Part shown: positions 1 through 11,370 of the stretch, one piece after another | Layout: each line of letters begins with the position of its first letter | Numbering within the stretch: the first letter of the stretch is position 1 | Assembly (NCBI GenBank): GCA_027924585.1 | Contig: BSBM01000779.1 | Location: 11,125,001 to 11,189,000, forward strand | Direction of reading: 5' to 3' | DNA from: Larix kaempferi | Lineage: Eukaryota > Streptophyta > Pinopsida > Pinales > Pinaceae | Length of the DNA: 64,000 bases | The notes under the pieces: generated by a model | Database searches by the model: none | Seen by the model: the letters and a program-made list of their open reading frames with translations, nothing else | Told to the model about the DNA's origin: nothing | Position numbers and translations under genes: made by a program

Positions 1-470
1 GATGACGAAGATGATTATGATGATGAGGATGATGATGAGGATGATGAGGATGATGATGGTGATCATATTCATCATCATCAACATCATCATCTTAATCTTC
101 GTACTCATCATCATCATCATCATCATCATCTTCATCATCATCATCTTCGTCATCATCATCATTATCAATTATGATGATGAAGAAGATGATGATGATGAAG
201 ATGATGAAGAAGATTATGGATGATGATGATGCCGATGATGACGATGTTGATGATGAAGATGATGATGAAGATGATGACCAAGATGATGATGAGGAGGAGG
301 AGGAGGATTAGGATGATGATGAGGAAGTGGGTGATAACGATGATGATGATGATGGAGATGATGATGATGACGAGGATGATGACGATGACAAGAATGATGA
401 TGATGATGATGCTGACGATGATGAAGATGATTATGATGATGATGAGGAGGAGGAGGAGGAGGAGGCTCCT
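1..470. repeat. GAT/ATG triplet microsatellite
   Basis: Almost the whole segment is built from GAT, GAA and GAG triplets (CAT/ATC on the other strand), with a strand switch between about 65 and 170 where CATCAT replaces GATGAT. The triplet period keeps several frames open on both strands, but they encode only Asp/Glu, Met or His runs. The same word family recurs in the arrays at 6.9-7.9 and 11.4-13.9 kb. Confidence 0.95.
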
Positions 471-520
471 TGTAGAGGGATAGTGTCATGGATTCTATGT
501 GTTATTGATGACGCGTGAGG

Positions 521-2826
521 TCTAGAATTTTCAATTAAGGCCCAGGTGGAATTCAATTGAGCTCAATATGCTTCCATAAGATCTCGAGGAACCTGTTTTC
601 ATTCTTCAATGATGTTCAATGATTTTCAACATATCCACGGTCTTGCATGGTAGGCTGAGGATGCATTCATGGCATTTGATATTTACAAAATATGTGTTTT
701 GTCAAAATGAAATTCAAATTGCCTCTTTGATGAATCCTCCTCTACAAGACTTCATTTATTGCATGAATGTCACAAACTCACGGAAACTCTAAACAACACT
801 CAATGGCATGCAACTATAACCACAAACCAAGCAGAGGTTGATTTTATGCATTGATATAGAGAGGTGGTAGTAGGCACACAATATGGAGGAACAATGAGTT
901 AGAAAAAACATTTGGACCAAAGTACCACAATGCTTATTAATCAAAATTTTAAAAACAATTTTTGGCTTAGGAATTGTGGTTTATTGCCACGTTTCTCTTC
1001 GACACTCGCCATCAAAATACGTATAAAAATAACACATCTTTACATCCTCTTCCATTTAAATCCTCATTGCATAGTCATAAATAAAGATTATTATGCATGC
1101 ACATCCTCACCTTACAATGTCAATTGGGTCAAGGTGCATAGACAACCATAAATTATCAAATGTGTCAAACAATAAGCCCTTCCAATAAAAATTAAGACCC
1201 ACCCTTCAAACTTCATCACCGAGTCCAATTTATGCAAATATTTTCGAAGTGGGGGAAGGTTTGGCATTAAATGGTGTAAACATTGGGGAATAAATGGTGT
1301 AAATGTTATGCAGGGGCGCGTGCGTGCTCCTGACGTGTACGCGCAAAAAACACGCGTGTGCGGCCCTATTACTAGTTAAAAAAATAGATTTCTCTATTTC
1401 CCGAGATTTCTACCAAAAACATGGGTTTCACTTCTTCCACGGGTTTCAAGATTTCACAGGTTTCTTATTGACTCACACTCATTGATATTTTGGACACTCT
1501 TTGATCTATTGGACACAAAATCACCCTTGGAATCTATCAAACATCTTCAGTGGTCTTGGAATCTAGTGGATTCATTCAAGCTATCAGTTTCCATTGCAAG
1601 TGGAGTTCATTTCTATAGAGGTATGGTGAATTGTAAATAATTCTTTTCATTCACAAGATTTGAGATGAGCCCATGCATTTTGTTTTATCATATGCCCACA
1701 ACAATATCCATGCATAGACAATAATGAATTTGACAAGAAAATTTTCCAAGTTCACATCTAAAAAAACTCATATGAACACTAGACAAGATGAAGTATGCAA
1801 CCTCCTCATTGTGTAATTAGTTTCCAAGTTAATTTTGTTCTTTTCACCTCATATTATGCTAGCAAAAAAAACCACACACTCACTAAACATAACTTAAAAT
1901 ATCGCTTCAACTCATCCACAAAACCTCAACTCTCTCATCTTTTATTCAATACCATTGTATGGAATGAGGATATCTGTAAGTATATGCACCTTTCCTTTCT
2001 CTATGAATCCAAATATGATAATATTCATCCATATTTACCATCCTTACAATATCCCCTCACCTTTAATAATGATTTTTTTTCCAAAAACCAAGACTTTCCC
2101 ACTTCATGCTCTATTCAACATGATGATTGTTGGTATAGTCCCTAGTTCCCCACTCTCCAACACCTCCCCACCCTAGATATTGCACATTGAAAGGTCAAAT
2201 TATATTCCCCCTAATCACCCTTCCCAAGACCATGATCGTTGTTAGAAACCTTTGCATCCTCCTTAAGGTTTTGCACAAAACAAGGTATACATTCATTCTA
2301 TTGTGATACATTGTTGAATTCAACCATGGGTATTTTAAACTCAAAATCACATTCTATCATCTCAAGGTTTATAGATCTAAGGAAATAGTTTTTTTTTGTG
2401 TCTTCAACTCCTTAATGTGTTATATAACCTAGTAATTTACGATGGTAAAGGACATTACCTCAAATGGAAGGATATACCATTCCACTATGAAGACAAAGCA
2501 ATCAAACTAGGTGGAAAATTTAGAATTGATAACATTAAGGGAGAAAGCAAAAAATGCAACTAATTAAGGTTACCTTGTTTGATGTAGAAAAACTATCAAA
2601 CTATTCCCAAGGCATCTCTAGCCATCTCTATTGTAGGGTGTTACTACCATAATTTTTATGAATTCATGGTTAGGCAAGATAGTAGTTTCTCCTCTCTACA
2701 CTTGACCAAACATCATCTATATTGATTGGAATTGTAAGGGATAATGATGTTTATTCAAACACAAATAAACCAACATAGTTTGTAGTTGTATATGTTAATT
2801 TGTAAAGTGGTAAGCTATGTTGGAAT
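521..2826. other. Intergenic, no gene recognised
   Basis: AT-rich sequence with only short ORFs that have no recognisable motif. A short CpG-rich island sits at about 1311-1366 and contains ACGCG/GCGTG words of the same kind as those at 21.07-21.2 kb. The region just before 2827 may hold the 5' end of the transposase-like gene that follows, but no promoter can be supported. Confidence 0.6.
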
Positions 2827-5800
2827 GTGTCAGGTTCATTGTATAATGGCACTAATATCTTATTTGTTGTTTCTTTTGTAGGGGTAGGCCTGATAGTTGT
2901 TTTAAAGAGACTTTTGGAGATGGGAAACTCACAAAATGAAAAAAAACCAAATAGAAGGAATCTTCCCATTGAAAAGTTCAATGACTTAAGAGAAAAGGCC
3001 AGGTTGGGAATGGAAAGATTGATACATGGTCCTATCATTTCCCCGGATCATGCCACTGATCCTAACACAGTTGTTGAAACGAAAACCTATTGTTTAGAAC
3101 CACAGTTAAAGCAGTCGCGTCCAACGGACCCAACTCAAATTCCAACATCAACACAATCTCCAACCAACAATCCATCAACGAGTCATTCTAAAGTTCCTCA
3201 CGACACAAGAATTTTGGGAGATGCTGCATGTGTAGATATGGACATACAACCCTTGCTTAATTTGCAATCTCCCCAAGAAGACCACAACCCTGTCGACCAC
3301 ACTCCCATTATGGCCCGATCTATGAACGAAGCACTACAACAAACAAACTCGGGTATTCATGTATCATGTCCACCCTCCCTACCTCAACTGTCCATTGCAA
3401 GAGAAGAACTCCTAGACGTATTCATGTGGATGAGAGTGTTATGTCGAGGCTTGAAGGCAAGTTTCCAAAACGCACTATCGAATGGCAATGCAACAAAATT
3501 GTCAAAGAATATTTTGAATCCAAAGGTGATGTAGGTAAATGTCAATTATTGCTATGTTTGTTAAAGTCATGTTCTTTAGCCGTTGTTAGGAGAATTTTGG
3601 GCATAAAGATGGTTAAAAGTTCAGAGGCCAACAGTCATATTGTTAGAAATCTCTAATCTACATTTAATGCGATTTGGAAGAAGTCTCGTACAAAATATCT
3701 TTGTGCATCTCGTCATGTTTTAGCAGAATCAGTTGTAAGCAAGTCCACAAGGCAACGTCTCCTGCTATCACACACTTCTCACATACTCAAATTAAATAGA
3801 AAAACTATTAAAAAGTACTCTATTATAAGAGAAAATCATGACACTCCGGGTGGAAACGATTGTTGGGATTTTGTTGGTAGGCTGCCTCATGCAGATAGGA
3901 AGCTAATTGATGTTGTTAAGGAGTTAGTACAAAAGTTTTGGCATGATCATACTAGACCTTCATCAAACCAAAGAGACGTGCTAAAATTGAGAAAAGGTTC
4001 TACTGAACATGAGCCCCATGTTAAACACTAACTTGAAACCACACAAACTGAACTCTATGAGAGATTCAGGAACGAGCACACACAATTGAACCTAGGCCAA
4101 ATGTCCTTTGAGAAATGCAAACCATGGTACGTTCGTATATGCATTGATCGGAACACTTGTTGTTGTAGATACCACGTAGAATATGAATATTATTATGACA
4201 CATATAAACATATATTTTGTGATTTGCATACTATCATTGTGTAGGGCTGCAATGAATCCATGCTACCACCGAATGCATCAAGAGACTTTATCCACGACAT
4301 CATGTGTCCAAAGCCTGAAGGACAAAAGTATTATGAAAAATCATTTCTATATGGGACATGTTCTATGTGCAATGGGTTTTCTCTTTTGAACCGTTGCATT
4401 CATGAAAGCAAGGACACAGAATTTGGCATGATGGGTGTGGAGATGCAGAGCTTCAAGTACGTGACCTATCAATTAGACAGTGTCAGAGAAAGTAAAAAGA
4501 TTGCATTGGTAAAGTCACGGGTACAAATGAATATTGCATATTTTTCATATTACACGTTCAATTTATGGCATATACATTTTTCCAAAGGCCACATTGTAAT
4601 ATTTCCCTTGTTTCCATAGTAACACGTACCAGTATGTGACTTCTTGACGGAATTCTACGAGAAAACCGAGCAGTATGTTCAACATGTGCATGTAGAGCGA
4701 TAGCAAGATGAGCAGTACAGAAAATGCAGGAACACATTTCCCATTGGAACCATAGTGTCAATTGTGGATTTTGCAGAAAATTACACCGTTCAGCTACAAA
4801 ATGAAATCCAGAGTCAATACTACCATTCAGACCAAGTCAACATCATGGTACATATTATGTATAGGCATGGGCCAGAGAGAAGCAATGACAAGAGGATAAT
4901 ACTGAAGGAGACAAACTTTTACATAAGTGATGATAGAACCCATGATCTGCATTATGTGCAACATTGTTTTCAAATTTTCTATGATCAGTTGAAGGAGAGA
5001 GATATACAGATGGATCGGCATTGGATATGGTCGGATGGTTGTGCGGGCCAGTTCAAAAATGCCCGAGTATTCCAATGGATGAGTACTTTGCATAAGACTT
5101 ATAATGTGTCGCATATCTAGAACTATTTTGAGACCGGGCACAGCAAAGGCGAGCATGATGGGGCTGGTGCATGCATCTAGACCGCACTATAAAGGGAAGA
5201 GATGAGGTTTGACAAGGAACCTCATATCCGAGATGCACGGTCCATAGTTCAATGGTGCTCCGCAACAATGTCAGAACAAGAAAGAGATCAACAAACATCA
5301 TCAGTGGCAGGACGTGTGGTGAGAAATTTTTGGCTAGTGGTTGACAAAGATCGATCGCATTCCTATAGTTGCGGCACAGTACAAGGAACACGTGGATTTC
5401 ATTCAGTTCGAAGCTCAAACAACCACTTATTTGAAATATGGACGCGAAATATTGCATGCTTTTGCATCCCTTGGAGCAGTGACGAATGGGATGAATGTGA
5501 ATGCATGGACTGGGTTGATGAATGGGATCGTGTGTCACTTGCAGTAGACCAACGTGCAGTTGTTGAAACAACCTAGTTAGAGGAGGTTCAGTCAGCGATT
5601 TTGACAAACTACAACCATATCTCAGATCTTGTACAACCAGGACACATATACGCAGTTGTTGCACCGAAAGACAATGAATGGGGCGTGGATTATTGGTTGG
5701 CATGGTGCATCCAAGGTAAGCAAACACTCTACGGATCATTAATCAACGATGAAGGAATTGCATTTCTTACTGGCTCGATGGTGGTTAAGGGGGGATATCT

Positions 5801-6038
5801 TACACTAGATGGGAAGTCAAGAAAGACTAGTGGGCATGTATTCATGGATCACAGACTAGGTTCAGTGGTGTATCACCTCACAAACTTGATCGTTGGCACA
5901 AACATCCATCTTCAGACAATGTCAAGCAAGAGCTCAACCAAGGTATGCTACTACCTACCTCATTGAGAGCATGAGAGATTGATGGAGACAATTAGCAACA
6001 GAGAGGATCCAGATGGATTTATTGAATGAGGCCAGTCA
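2827..6038 (+). pseudogene. Decayed DDE-like transposase gene, unnamed family
   Basis: Most of the similarity runs in one frame from 3366 to 6038, preceded by a 235-codon Ser/Thr/Pro-rich open stretch at 2827-3534 in another frame. In order there are a basic region, a Cys cluster CCCRYH (about 4165), then VDFAENY (about 4765), a segment containing ISDD (about 4920), WSDGCAGQFK (about 5027-5056), GEHDGAGA (about 5150), and a Cys-rich stretch ACFC...WDECE (about 5455-5510). I recall this motif series from uncharacterised mobile-element proteins of plants and animals. The Asp of VDFAENY, the Asp of WSDG and the Glu/Asp of GEHDG are natural candidates for a DDE site; that is inference. Short intron-like gaps end in ATAG or TGTAG. 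Stops at about 3654, 4030, 4698, 5118, 5178, 5187 and 5574 mean it cannot make a full protein. Confidence 0.6.
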
Positions 6039-6911
6039 ACTTTACATAAGAGAAAGAATTGCATCAAAGAATGTTATGTTCTACATCGAGGTATGTGTAG
6101 TTTTATGTTATTTCATTGGTACATGTATTTTTTGTTCATACATACATACATACATGTCTTTGCCTATGTTTTTTATTTTTCATATATGTATTAAACTGTT
6201 CCATGCTTCTCTTTTATGTTGAATAAAATGGTGATGTGATTTGGATCAAATTTGAGTAATTTGAGTTAGTATTTTCTTAAATATATCTATTTATGTTTGT
6301 AGCATTTGAAGATAGCGGTTTTGATAGGTTCTCAATATTAGAATTACCTAGGTTTTAGGAAAGTTTTTTAAGTACATAATCTATTACAATGGTCTTGAAA
6401 ATTTAACTTGGTAGATGAAACCTTCTAGGAATCCATGTATGGATAGAAGAATCTTCCACTTGGGGTAGGGAGTTATCATAAAGTTTCAAGGGTGGTATTT
6501 TTTAGATCTATACTTGAGAAAAGCATTGGGGAACTGTGAAATTCCTTATCGATCAAATATCTCTTTAGTTTCTCTCTCTTTATTTTTGTGTCCACCCAAG
6601 CCTTTTTCATGCTTTGGGTACCTTGAGGTATATCCCCAACCCAAAAAAATCTTATATTATGATGATTATGTTGGTTTAGGGTTTTGATTCCCCATGCTCT
6701 TATAACCCAAAAAACTCTTATATCCCCAACATTTTTCATAGATTTGGTTCCCCATGCTCAATTCTCACCCAAATCTAGATAGATTTTGGGTTTTTGCCCT
6801 TATCCAAGCATCGTGTCATCAACCTAGGGTTTCCACTAATATATTTTAAAACATGCTCATTTACTGTTGGAGATTGATGCTTCATTCCTATAAATAACCA
6901 CTTAGAGGGAC
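6039..6911. other. Intergenic, no gene recognised
   Basis: AT-rich sequence after the transposase relic, with a TTTTTATT-rich stretch and short CATA repeats (about 6139-6155). Nothing else stands out. Confidence 0.5.
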
Positions 6912-7885
6912 TTGTCAACATCATCACCAACATCATCTCTAGGCTCCTCATCAACATCTCCATCAGCATCATATTCTTCATCATCACCATCACCATCACC
7001 ACCATCGTCAATTTCTTCATCATCGTCACCATCTTCATCATCATCATTAACTCTAAATCTAACCCTAATTCAATTTCCTTCTATAACTCTAGCCCCAACC
7101 CTCACCCAAACCCTAGCACTAAGACATCTTCTTCATCATCACCATCACCATCACCATAACCATCACCATCACCATCACCATCACTGTCACCATCACCATC
7201 ACCATCAATGTCTTCATCATCACAACCATCTTCATCATCATCATTAACTCTAACTCTAACCCTAATTCAATTTCCTTCTATAACTCTATCCCTAACCCAA
7301 CCAAACCCTAGCACTAAGCCATCTTCTTCATCCTCACCATCACCATCACCATCAACTTCTTCATCATCACCACCCTCTTCGTCATCATCATTAACTCTAA
7401 CTCTAACCCTAATTCAATTTTCCTTCTATAACTCTAGCCCTAACCCTCACCCAAACCCTAGCACTAAGCCATCTTCTTCATCCTCACCATCACCATCACC
7501 ATCAATGTCACCATCATCATCATGTCTTCATCATCAACACCATCTTCATCATCATTGTTAACTCTAACTCTAACCCTAATTCAATTTCCTTCTATAACTC
7601 TAGACCTAACCCTCACCCAAACCCTAGCACTAAGCCATCTTCTTCATCCTCACCATCACCATCACCATCACCGTCACCATCACCATCACGATCATCATCA
7701 ACATCTTCATCATCACCACCATATCCACCATCATCATTAACTCTAACTCTAACCCTAACTCTAACTCTAACTCTAGGTTCCTCATCAACATCTTCATCAT
7801 CATCATCTTCTCCATCGTCATCATCTTCATCACCATCACAATCATCATCAATGTCTTCATCATCATCACCATCATCATCATCATA
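6912..7885. repeat. Array A, left arm: ATCACC/CTAACCCTAA-type satellite
   Basis: About five units of 150-190 bp. Each unit has a run of ATCACC/TCATCA words, a constant block of about 80 bp (AATTCAATTTCCTTCTATAA and CCCTCACCCAAACCCTAG are parts of it) and a short run of CTAACT/CTAACC hexamers. Constant blocks lie near 7050, 7240, 7395, 7560 and, as pure hexamers, 7738. The array is the reverse complement of the one at 11371-13930. Open frames through it arise from the 3/6-bp period. Confidence 0.9.
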
Positions 7886-8600
7886 CGTGCCCGACGGATG
7901 ATTTGTAGAGTTGACCCCCATGTGCAAAAATTGCACACTCCCTCACTGAGCAAAACCCTAGTTTCCAATATGGATGTACAAGATGGCATCGGGGCCACAG
8001 GACCGAAGGAGGGGGGCACCCCTGGCACTATCCCAGCGTCCTGAATCCAACGGAGTTGACGGTTCATCGATTGGAGCCACAGTCGTCATTCTATGGCTCA
8101 TTCCGTCTCGCATCCAAAAGGCCTTCAGGGATACCTGTTGGGGGCATAAAAGTCCAACCGTGTAGCAAAATCGGGTTATGGGGAGCCCTACAGGTGTGTC
8201 TAGGTAGGTTCTAGCTAGGAACGCTAGCCATACCTGCCCAGTGGACGATTTTGCAGAGTTGACCCCCGTGTGCAAAAATTGCACACTCCCTCACTGAGCA
8301 AAACCCTAGTTTCCAAGATGGACGTACAAGATGGCATCAGGGGCACAGGACCGGAGGAGAGGGGCACCCATAGCACTATCCCGATGTCCTGAATCTAATG
8401 GAGTTGACGGTTCATCGATCGTAGCCACGGTCGTCATTCTACGGCTCGTTCCATCTCGCATCGAAAAGGCCTTCAGGGATACCTGCTAGATACTTGCCAG
8501 GGGCATAGAAGTCCAACTGTGCAGCAAAATCGGGTTTCGGGGAGTCCTGCAGGTGTGTCTAGGCAGGTTCCGGCTGGGAACGCTAGTCTCACCTGCTCGA
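7886..8600. repeat. Satellite B, left block, ~345-bp units
   Basis: Two tandem units. Recognisable words are AGAGTTGACCCCC (about 7907 and 8254), TGCAAAAATTGCACACTCCC and GAGCAAAACCCTAGTTTCC. A truncated third start lies near 8600. The sequence is clearly more GC- and CpG-rich than its surroundings. It is the inverse of the block at 9851-11370. Confidence 0.88.
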
Positions 8601-8820
8601 TCAACGATTTTTTCCAATCTTTTTGTTTTGTTGAATTATTTTCATAATTTTGTTTTGTTTAGGTTTTTGACTTATTTTGTTTTAATTTATTTTTTTTTAT
8701 AAGTTTGATCTAGCTCCTATAGTTGAAGTTTCATTTCAAATTATGAGTGAGTGAGTTTTCTTATGAAATGACTGATGCGGTGCTTTAAGGAATAATACAA
8801 GCTAGCAGCAACTGTAATTT
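8601..8820. other. AT-rich spacer at the inversion point of the satellite complex
   Basis: About 220 bp of T-rich sequence (TTTTGTTTTG words) separates left-oriented satellite B from right-oriented satellite C. No gene or repeat unit is seen. Confidence 0.7.
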
Positions 8821-9850
8821 ATCGAGGATCGAAGACCCCAGGGCAAATCCTCCAAGTGTCCCTAAACAACCCTAGGGTGCCCGACTAGAATGCTCGTAGC
8901 ACCCGAACCATGACTCGGTTCATGAATCCATCGATTCCGGTGGGTCCGGGACAGTGGGTTTCAGCTAGGGGACCCCCCATAGTGTCCCCTGAAGCCCCGG
9001 AAGCGGTGCCAAGGGGCCATCTCCGGAGCTAGGGTTTTGCTCAGTGATAGCCATTCCAAATTCGCTCAAGGGGTGAATTTCTCATCTGGAGGCCCCCGGG
9101 CATGCATGGTCACTGTGGGCAGGTCCAAAATGGCCATGTGGACCTATGGGAGGCAACAAAATCCAAGTTCTCTCATCGGTTTGGGTTCTGTGGCCCCGGG
9201 GGAAATCCTCCAAGTGTCCCTGAACGGCCCCGAGGTTCCTGACTAGAATTCCTGTAGCACCCAAACCGTGGATCAGTTCGCAAATTCGTCGATTCCGATG
9301 GGTCCAAGATGGCGGTTTTTAGCTAGGGGACCCCCCACAGCGTCCCCCGAAGACCCGTAAGTGGTGACAGTGGGCCATCTCCGGAGATAGGGTTTTGCTC
9401 AGTGATGGCCATTCCAAATTTGCTCAAGGGATGCATTTCTCGTCCGGAGGCCCCCGAGTGTGCGTGGCCACCGTGGAAAGGTCCAGAATGGCCACATGGA
9501 CCTGTGGGAGGCGATGGAATCCAAGTCCTCTCACCGGTTTGGGTTTCGTGGCCCCAGGGAAAATCCTCCAAGTATCCCTGAACGGCCCCGAGGTGCCCGA
9601 CTAGAATTCCTGTAGCACCAGAACCATGGCTCGGTTCATGAATCCATCAATTTCGGTGGATCCAGGATGGTGGGTTTCATCTAGGGGACCCCCCACAGCA
9701 TCCCCTGAAGACCCGGAAGCTATGCCAACAAACCATCTCCGGAGCTAGGGTTTTGCTCAATGATGGTCATTCCAAATTCGCTAAAGGGGTGCATTTCTCG
9801 TCCAGAGGCCCCCAGGCATGCGTGGCCACCATGGACAGGTCCACAATGGC
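8821..9850. repeat. Satellite C, 358-bp tandem repeat, about 2.9 copies
   Basis: The word AGGGTTTTGC occurs at 9031, 9389 and 9747, giving an exact 358-bp period. Units share GACCCCCCACAG-type and CCATCTCCGGAG words. C shares AGGGTTTTGCTCAGTGA and a GTGTCCCTGAA block with satellite B, so B and C appear to be diverged branches of one ~360-bp family. Short ORFs inside repeat with the unit and are not genes. Confidence 0.92.
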
Positions 9851-11370
9851 ACTTACGACTAGCGTTCCCAGCCGGAACCTACCTATACACACCTGCATGA
9901 CTCCCCGAAACCCGGTTTTGCTACATGGTTGGACTTCTATGCCCCCGGCAGGTATCCAGCAAGTGTTCCTGAAGGCCTTTTGGATGCGACACGAAACGAG
10001 CCATAGAATGACGACCGTGGCTCCGATCGATGAACCATTGAATCCGTTGGATTTAGGACATCGAGATAGTGCCAGGGGTGCCCCTCTCCTCCAGTCCCAT
10101 GGTGCCGGTACGATCTTGTACGTCCATCTTGGAAACTATGGTTTTGCTCAGTGAGGGAGTGTACAATTTTTGCACATGGGGGTCAACTCTACAAAATCGC
10201 CTGCCGGGCACTTACGGCTAGCGTTCCCAGTTGGAACCTGCCTAGACACACCTGCAAGACTCCCCGAAACCTGGTTTTACTACACGGTTGGACTTCTATG
10301 GTCCCGGCAGGTATCCAGCAGGTGTCCCTGAAGGCCTTTTGTATGTGAGACAGAATAAGCCATAGAATGACTCCCCGAAACCTGGTTTTACTACACGGTT
10401 GGACTTCTATGGTCCCGGCAGGTATCCAGCAGGTGTCCCTGAAGGCCTTTTGTATGTGAGACGGAATAAGCCATAGAACCGTCGAATCCATTGGATTCAA
10501 GACACCGGGATAGTTCCAAGGATGCCCCTCTCCTCTGGTCCCATGGCCCTGGCACCGTCTTGTACGTCCATCTTGGAAACTAGGGTTTTGCTCAGTGAGG
10601 GACTATGCAATTTTTGCACACGGGGGTCAACTCTGCAAAATCATCCACCAGGCACTTACGGCTAGCATTCCCAGTCAGAACCTACCTAGACACACCTGTA
10701 GGAATCCCTAGAACCTGATTTTTCTACACGGTTGGACTTCTATGCCCCCGGCAGGTATCCAGCAGGTGTCCCTGAAGGCCTTTTGGATGCGAGACGAAAC
10801 GAGCCATAGAATGACGACCGTGGCTCCGATTGACAAACCGTCAACTCCGTTGGATTCAGGACGCCGGGATAGTGCCAAGGGTGCCCCTCTCCTCTAGTCC
10901 CATGGCCCCAGTGCCATATTGTACATCCATCTTGGAAACTATGGTTTTGCTCAGTGAGGGAGCGTGCAATTTTTGCACACGGGGGTCAACTCTGCAAAAT
11001 CGTCCGTCGGGAACTTACGGCTAGCATTCCCAACTGGAACCTACCTAGACACACCTGCAGGACTCCCCGAAACTAGGTTTTGTTGCACGGTTGGACTTCT
11101 ATGCCCCCGGCAGGTATCCAGCAGGTGTCCCTGAAGGCCTTTTGGATGCGAGATAGAACGAGCCATAGAATGATGATCGTGGCTCCGATCGATGAATCAT
11201 CGAATTCGTTGGATTCACGACGCTGGGATAGTGCCATGGGTGCCCCTCTTCTCTGGTCCCATGGCCATGGTGCCATCTTGTACGTCCATCTTAGAAACTA
11301 GGGTTTTGCTCAGTGAGGGAGTGTGCAATTTTAGCACACGGGGGTCAACTCTCCAAAATCGTCCGCTGGG
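9851..11370. repeat. Satellite B, right block, ~360-bp units, inverted
   Basis: About four tandem units. The word GGGGTCAACTCT recurs near 10179, 10623, 10982 and 11341. Spacing is about 360 bp, except that the first interval is about 445 bp because of an internal 111-bp duplication. Orientation is opposite to the block at 7886-8600. Confidence 0.92.
10258..10478. repeat. 111-bp tandem duplication inside satellite B
   Basis: Bases 10258-10368 are repeated almost perfectly at 10369-10478 (starting GACTCCCCGAAACCTGG and ending GCCATAGAA). The near identity points to a recent slip or unequal exchange within the block. Confidence 0.9.

Noticed and set aside
214-518. ORFs rich in Asp, Met or His on both strands
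   Set aside because: They follow from the GAT triplet repeat and exist in several frames at once.
5341-5547. Alternative plus-strand frame in the transposase relic
   Set aside because: The other frame carries the Cys-rich ACFC...WDECE block and continues the flanking frame, so no frameshift is needed.
5053-5739. 228-codon minus-strand ORF
   Set aside because: It lies opposite the conserved transposase-like frame and shows no motif of its own.
7208-7936. Ser/Pro/His-rich and Asp-rich ORFs of up to about 145 codons
   Set aside because: They are produced by the 3/6-bp period of array A and repeat with each unit.
9037-10348. Several 60-130-codon ORFs in satellites B and C
   Set aside because: They recur at the satellite period and have no protein-like conservation between units.
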